This document shows, one piece after another, positions 60,733-64,000 of a DNA stretch of 64,000 bases. A program made the position numbers and the translations under genes. How positions within the stretch are numbered: the first letter of the stretch is position 1; each line of letters starts with the position of its first letter. The notes below the pieces were generated by a model. The model worked only from the letters and a program-made list of their open reading frames with translations. It made no database searches and had not been told where the DNA came from. Origin of the DNA: Boswellia sacra (Eukaryota > Streptophyta > Magnoliopsida > Sapindales > Burseraceae); NCBI GenBank assembly GCA_013180625.2, contig SNVD02005116.1, positions 124,001-188,000 on the forward strand, read 5' to 3'.

Positions 60733-60909
60733 TTGACGTATAGGTGGTGGCAACTTCATGAATAGATTATAATTCTTAGTAATACACTATTGATACAATA
60801 ATATTGCATAAAAAAAAATAGCATAACCAAAGGTTTTGAATAACATATCACAAAAATGCTACAATACAGTTTTATTTGAAAAGTAAATAACAAGAGATTT
60901 TATCCTTAA

Positions 60910-61173
60910 TCATAGAGCTGAATATGTGGTTTCACTCGATGTAGAAGACTCACCAAGAAACTCTGATCTCAACTGCATAAGCAGCCTGCCCAGATAATTT
61001 AGGCCTTCACCTTCACGGCCTCCGCCCCAGAATAGATCATGCGGTGAAGCTTCAACAAGAACTGAGCCAGCAGTTGAGAGCAGCATAGAATTCAAATGAG
61101 GATAAATTGAGAATTTGCATTTCAATGCACTGTACGTAACATCAATCTTTGCAGTTTCCCAATCCTTTCTCAC
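60910..61173 (-). pseudogene. Captured terminal exon of a PYRR-type NADAR domain protein
   Basis: After an ATTGCAATGCAG-type acceptor ending at 61174 (tgcaatgcag), the minus strand reads VRKDWETAKIDVTYSALKCK, FSIYPHLNSMLLSTAGSVLV, EASPHDLFWGGGREGEGLNY, then LGRLLMQLRSEFLGESS and a stop at 60910-60912. The LVEASPHDLFWGGG...GLNYLGRLLM-LR signature is the NADAR (YbiA-like) domain, which forms the C-terminus of plant PYRR riboflavin-pathway proteins. In those proteins it acts on early, reactive riboflavin intermediates. The 88-codon frame is intact and the Glu, Asp and Trp of the motif are retained. Upstream exons of that gene were not recognised, so only the last exon with its acceptor and downstream DNA seems present. 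Family assignment is from motif memory. Confidence 0.78.
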
Positions 61174-61179
61174 CTGCAT

Positions 61180-62880
61180 TGCACATAGGCCTCAGCTCAC
61201 CATAGATAGCAAGGGAAACATCTGATGTTTAACTCAACAACACATCATCGAGAAAAGTAGGCATGTATATTGAACAATTACTTTATGTCTCTCTGGAAAA
61301 TTTAACGTCTCTAATTGGAATAAAAGTTCATTTTAAAAAGGAAAAAAAAAAGCATGGAATTTGCAAAAAGATTCATAAGTTTGGTTCACTCCTGTATTAC
61401 TTGGAACATACATCAATGTAGAACATGAAATGCAAGCAAATCCTACAAGACACTTGGGCTGGAATGTGGCATGATGGAGGTAGACTTCTTTGAATCATTA
61501 GGCAGAAGGCAGAACATAATAAGTTTTTGTGGGATCAGAACAATTTAAAATGTGTCTATTGTTCGTATATAATTCCTTTTGACCCATAATAATTATATGA
61601 AAGGAGTAAAGAACAATATCAATCCAACTTCACATCCTTAATGATCATGCTACAAGAAGAATGAATAAAATGTAAGAGTTCTTCTTCTTGCATTTGTCTT
61701 TAGATGATGAATTGACTGTTCTTGATAAAGAAGAGGTATGGACTTCGCTTTTTGTTCAAACATATTATTTTATCCTTTATAGTTAAAGATGGGAATTATT
61801 AGGAATCCAGATGGTAAGATTCCAAATCAAAATGAATCATCATATGGAATTGAAAGATAGAAATTAGCGAATAATATCAGAGTAAAATTTTATCTGTCCA
61901 TATAGTTCACTTATAAGTACATATCGTTCAAATTTAGATTCTGCCTGTATTCAAGAAAAAAGGCTTCCTTCAACCTTCTACATGATTTTCCAGATAAACA
62001 CTAATACATGACTATGTAACAGAACTAAAATCAACCTGCTATCATATATACATTTGAGCACTATGCCAATTCCCATATGCACTGCATAAATGGAGGAAAC
62101 GCATTTAATCTAACAATAACAAAGTGAAGAAAACCCAAAATAAGAGGTGGCCACGATAGTGGACTTTGCATGGAGGCAGACGAGATATGTGTCTTGCTAA
62201 AGATCAGTTTTTGAGTTGGACCAAAAAAAAATTAAAAAAAGGACACTCCGCATAGGAAGATGAAAAATCCAGTAAATGTGCTTTCATGACATTCAAATTC
62301 AGAAAGGAACTTTACCAAATTTATTAAGTATGGAAAATGAAAACCATCTACCAGAAAAGAAAAAAAATAATCCTATTAGAACAATCTCAAATCTTAGATT
62401 CTATGCAAAATCATATCTTTTCAATTGCCATCAACAGCATGACCATATCTTCATTGGCATACAACTGACGGGAAAACTATATTCATAACAAAAACATAAA
62501 GTTGTCATCATAATGCCCAAAAACAAAATTCATAACAAAAACATAAAGGAACAAACGAAAATTCATTAAAAATGAAAAAAACCCAGAAGCCAGAGCAACT
62601 TACTTAAAGCTGCCTTAGAGAAAAACAAGAAGCCCTCAAGTTCCAACAGATGCCAGGTTCCGTTCACTTAATCAAATCACATCTAAGCACAAAACAACCA
62701 TATCGATACACTTACAGAATTGAAACCGAAATTGAACCGAAATTGAAACCAGATTTTTAATTATTTCAATTATATTAATAATTATATCAATTGCAACAGA
62801 AATCGATACACTTACAGTTAAGGGATCGAGAAGAGGAACCGAATCTGAGATTTTCTGCTTTTGAGCGGGCGAGACAGAGA
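61180..62880. other. CACTA-2 internal region, no recognised gene
   Basis: AT-rich, intron-like DNA that may be captured intron sequence of the NADAR gene or an element internal region. No further exon was recognised. Confidence 0.4.
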
Positions 62881-62892
62881 GATCAAATGAAA

Positions 62893-63197
62893 TTATTCTT
62901 CGATGAAGGCGCGATGAAGGGCGCGACGAAGGGCACGATGAAGGGGCGATGGAGGGTTCACTGTCTCCTCCATGTTGACTGGTAATGGAGGCTTCGGGGT
63001 TGGGAAAGCTACGTTTTTGGTTGATGTAGAAGCTGAAGCTGAAGCTGAAGCTGAAACTGAAAGCTTTTGTGCTCTTCTGGGTGGCGAGACAGACAAATAC
63101 ATGAAAGGGACGATGAAAGGCTCGATGAAGGAGACGATGAAGGGCGGGATTTTAGACTAAAATTTCGCAGAATTAGGGATTTGAGAGGCGGGAGCAT
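62893..63197 (-). other. Possible 5' exon with Ser-rich, transit-peptide-like start
   Basis: A minus-strand frame from an ATG at 63102 reads MYLSVSPPRRAQKLSVSASA, SASASTSTKNVAFPTP and NMEETVNPPSPLHRALRRAL, with a stop at 62893. The Ser/Ala-rich, Arg-bearing start resembles a plastid targeting peptide, and the place (near the left end of CACTA-2 in its own orientation) suits a leader or captured first exon. The serine run comes from a (GAAGCT)n-type repeat, and the CTTCATCG-type repeats below it also inflate the frame, so this could be a by-product. Confidence 0.25.
63028..63062. repeat. (GAAGCT)n hexanucleotide repeat
   Basis: Five to six near-perfect gaagct units. It explains the EAEAEA and SASASA runs in the two overlapping open frames. 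Confidence 0.9.
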
Positions 63198-63229
63198 GAA
63201 AGGGGGGAACTAGAAAATTGATTTATATA

Positions 63230-63416
63230 CAATAACTTTACTGCGGGCCAGAAACCGCCGTAAAGCCCAAAAATTTTACTGCGGGCCTGTAGACTGCCGT
63301 AAAGTTCGAAAGCTTTACTGCGGGCCACTTGGCCCGCCATAAAATTCGAATTTTTACCGCATTTCTTTTGGCCCGCGGTAAATGGGTGCAGTAAAAAACC
63401 CTTTTTTTTTGTAGTG
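63230..63416 (-). repeat. CACTA-2 subterminal repeats and terminus (other end)
   Basis: Repeated tttactgcgggcc followed by aaccgccgtaaa-type complements (four to five pairs), ending in the GTAGTG terminus. The motif variant here (actgcgggcc) differs from the tttacggcgg of the opposite end. Confidence 0.88.
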
Positions 63417-64000
63417 AAAGTATCAGTTCATGAAAGAGACATCTGCACGCAAACTGTGGAAGGCACTAGAAAACAAATATATGAAGAAAAGCAATGAGAA
63501 TCAGCTGTATCTATTGAAGAGATTGTTCCGTTTTAGTTAAAACCAGGTACGAGCATCAGTTCTCATATTGATGAGTTTAATAAGTTAATTGTTGATTTGT
63601 TAAACTTAGATGAAACCTTCAAAGATGAAATTAAGGCTATGTTATTGATTGGCTTACTTCCGGATGAATTAGATCATTTATGCATTACTCTTATCCATGG
63701 GAAAGATAAACTGTCTTTTGAAGAAGTTTGTTCTGCTTTGTTGAATTATGAAATTCGTAAGAAAGACCAAAGGGAACATAGGGATGAGTCAGTAGATGCA
63801 TTGATAGTGAGAGGGCGTAGTCAAAGTAGGAAACCAGGAAAAAAGGGAAAAATCTTGGTCGATGGGTAGATTAAAAAAAGATGAGTGTGTCTTTTGTCGT
63901 GAGAAAGGGCATTAGAAGAAAGATTGTCCTAAGTTGAAAAAGAAAGATAAGGGCAAGGCTGTTTCTGATGCATGTGTTGTTGAGCGTGAGGATGATAGTG

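Larger units (their letters stand above)
59272..63416 (-). mobile_element. CACTA-2: 4.1-kb deleted CACTA element carrying host gene fragments
   Basis: The termini are CACTACAAGAAAACCGCC at 59272 and an inverted, slightly altered end TTTTTTTTGTAGTG at 63416. Both are backed by dense ccgccgtaaa / tttacggcgg subterminal repeats. Internal sequence matches the TnpA end of CACTA-1 in reverse: exon 7 (60034-60111), exon 6 (60629 to about 60732) and the 3' untranslated part (about 59640-60000). So it belongs to the same family, in opposite orientation and internally deleted, with no TnpD. Between these pieces lie a PPR fragment (60290-60518) and a NADAR-domain exon (60910-61173). Flanks are att and aaa, so a clean 3-bp TSD is not visible, but the Copia D gag frame is interrupted at exactly these ends. 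Confidence 0.88.
58297..64000 (+). mobile_element. Copia D: 5' part of a Ty1/copia element, split by CACTA-2, running off the window
   Basis: A 5' LTR of about 556 bp (58297 to about 58852, TGTTGAGTTTTGG to TTTGCGCA) is followed within five bases by the primer-binding site TGGTATCAGAGCC (58858-58870). Plus-strand gag starts at 59022. CACTA-2 (59272-63416) interrupts gag, and the gag frame continues from 63417 to the window end. The pol genes and the 3' LTR lie beyond the window. Confidence 0.9.
59022..64000 (+). pseudogene. Copia D gag, split by CACTA-2 and open at the right edge
   Basis: The first part (59022-59271) starts MASSSTVTEKTVTVTNAKID, then VEKFDGRNNFGLW. Two stops follow: TAG after GLW, at a Gln-like position, and TAA before DLDIV. 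It goes on ARDWDRLNIKACGLIRSCL to YKEQ. The second part (63417 on) resumes YQFMKETSARKLWKALENKY, LLKRLFRF, a TAG, SSHIDEFNKLIVDLLNLDE, LLIGLLPDELDHLCITL and FEEVCSALLNYEIRKKDQRE. The zinc knuckle near 63875-63935 is CVFCREKGH*KKDC, a CCHC finger with a stop immediately after the His. Capsid pattern and nucleocapsid position are typical of Copia gag. The frame after 63850 is shifted. Confidence 0.88.

Overview
The window looks like a repeat-dense intergenic and pericentromere-like stretch of a eudicot nuclear genome. It is AT-rich, its genes are split by GT-AG introns, and most of the sequence is transposable elements. I cannot name the species. No intact single-copy host gene is visible. Every gene-like object is a pseudogene, a truncated fragment, or a transposon gene carrying stops or frameshifts.

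Layout: (1) 1-5283 is AT-rich. It holds a truncated MATH-domain (TRAF-like) gene on the minus strand (990-1432) with a TATA-like box, preceded on its 5' side by a degenerate array with a period of about 200 bp (1560-3440). (2) 5284-15512 is a twelve-exon, plus-strand inositol polyphosphate kinase gene of the plant ITPK4 type. Splicing is well preserved, but I see five coding lesions. Intron 8 carries a complete Copia retrotransposon (Copia A, 8617-13392, minus strand, TSD tcttc). (3) 15513-21217 contains an unrecognised exon-like block, a cullin-1-like N-terminal pseudogene (17990-18690, minus), short tandem repeats and an (ATT)n microsatellite. (4) 21218-41593 is one 20.4-kb CACTA (En/Spm) element with TSD aca, TnpD-like and TnpA-like genes on the plus strand and hairpin-rich subterminal repeats. 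A second complete Copia (Copia B, 31084-38189, minus) lies inside the TnpD gene. (5) 41850-51195 is a non-coding segment present as two diverged tandem copies. A third complete Copia (Copia C, 42911-48315, minus, TSD acccc) sits in the first copy, and the second copy preserves the empty site. (6) 52140-54300 is a degraded Copia remnant. (7) 55933-57282 is a foldback, Mutator-like element with long terminal inverted repeats and a nearly perfect 9-bp TSD. (8) 58297-64000 is the 5' part of a fourth Copia (Copia D, plus strand). Its gag is split by a 4.1-kb, internally deleted CACTA element (59272-63416) related to the large one. The deleted element carries host gene pieces: a PPR fragment inside a transposase intron and the terminal exon of a PYRR-type NADAR domain protein.

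The best lead is this gene-capturing CACTA element. Comparison with its autonomous-like relative in the same window shows where the foreign DNA was spliced in. The transposons are layered as element within element, so relative insertion order can be read directly. No obviously new enzymatic or defence system was recognised.
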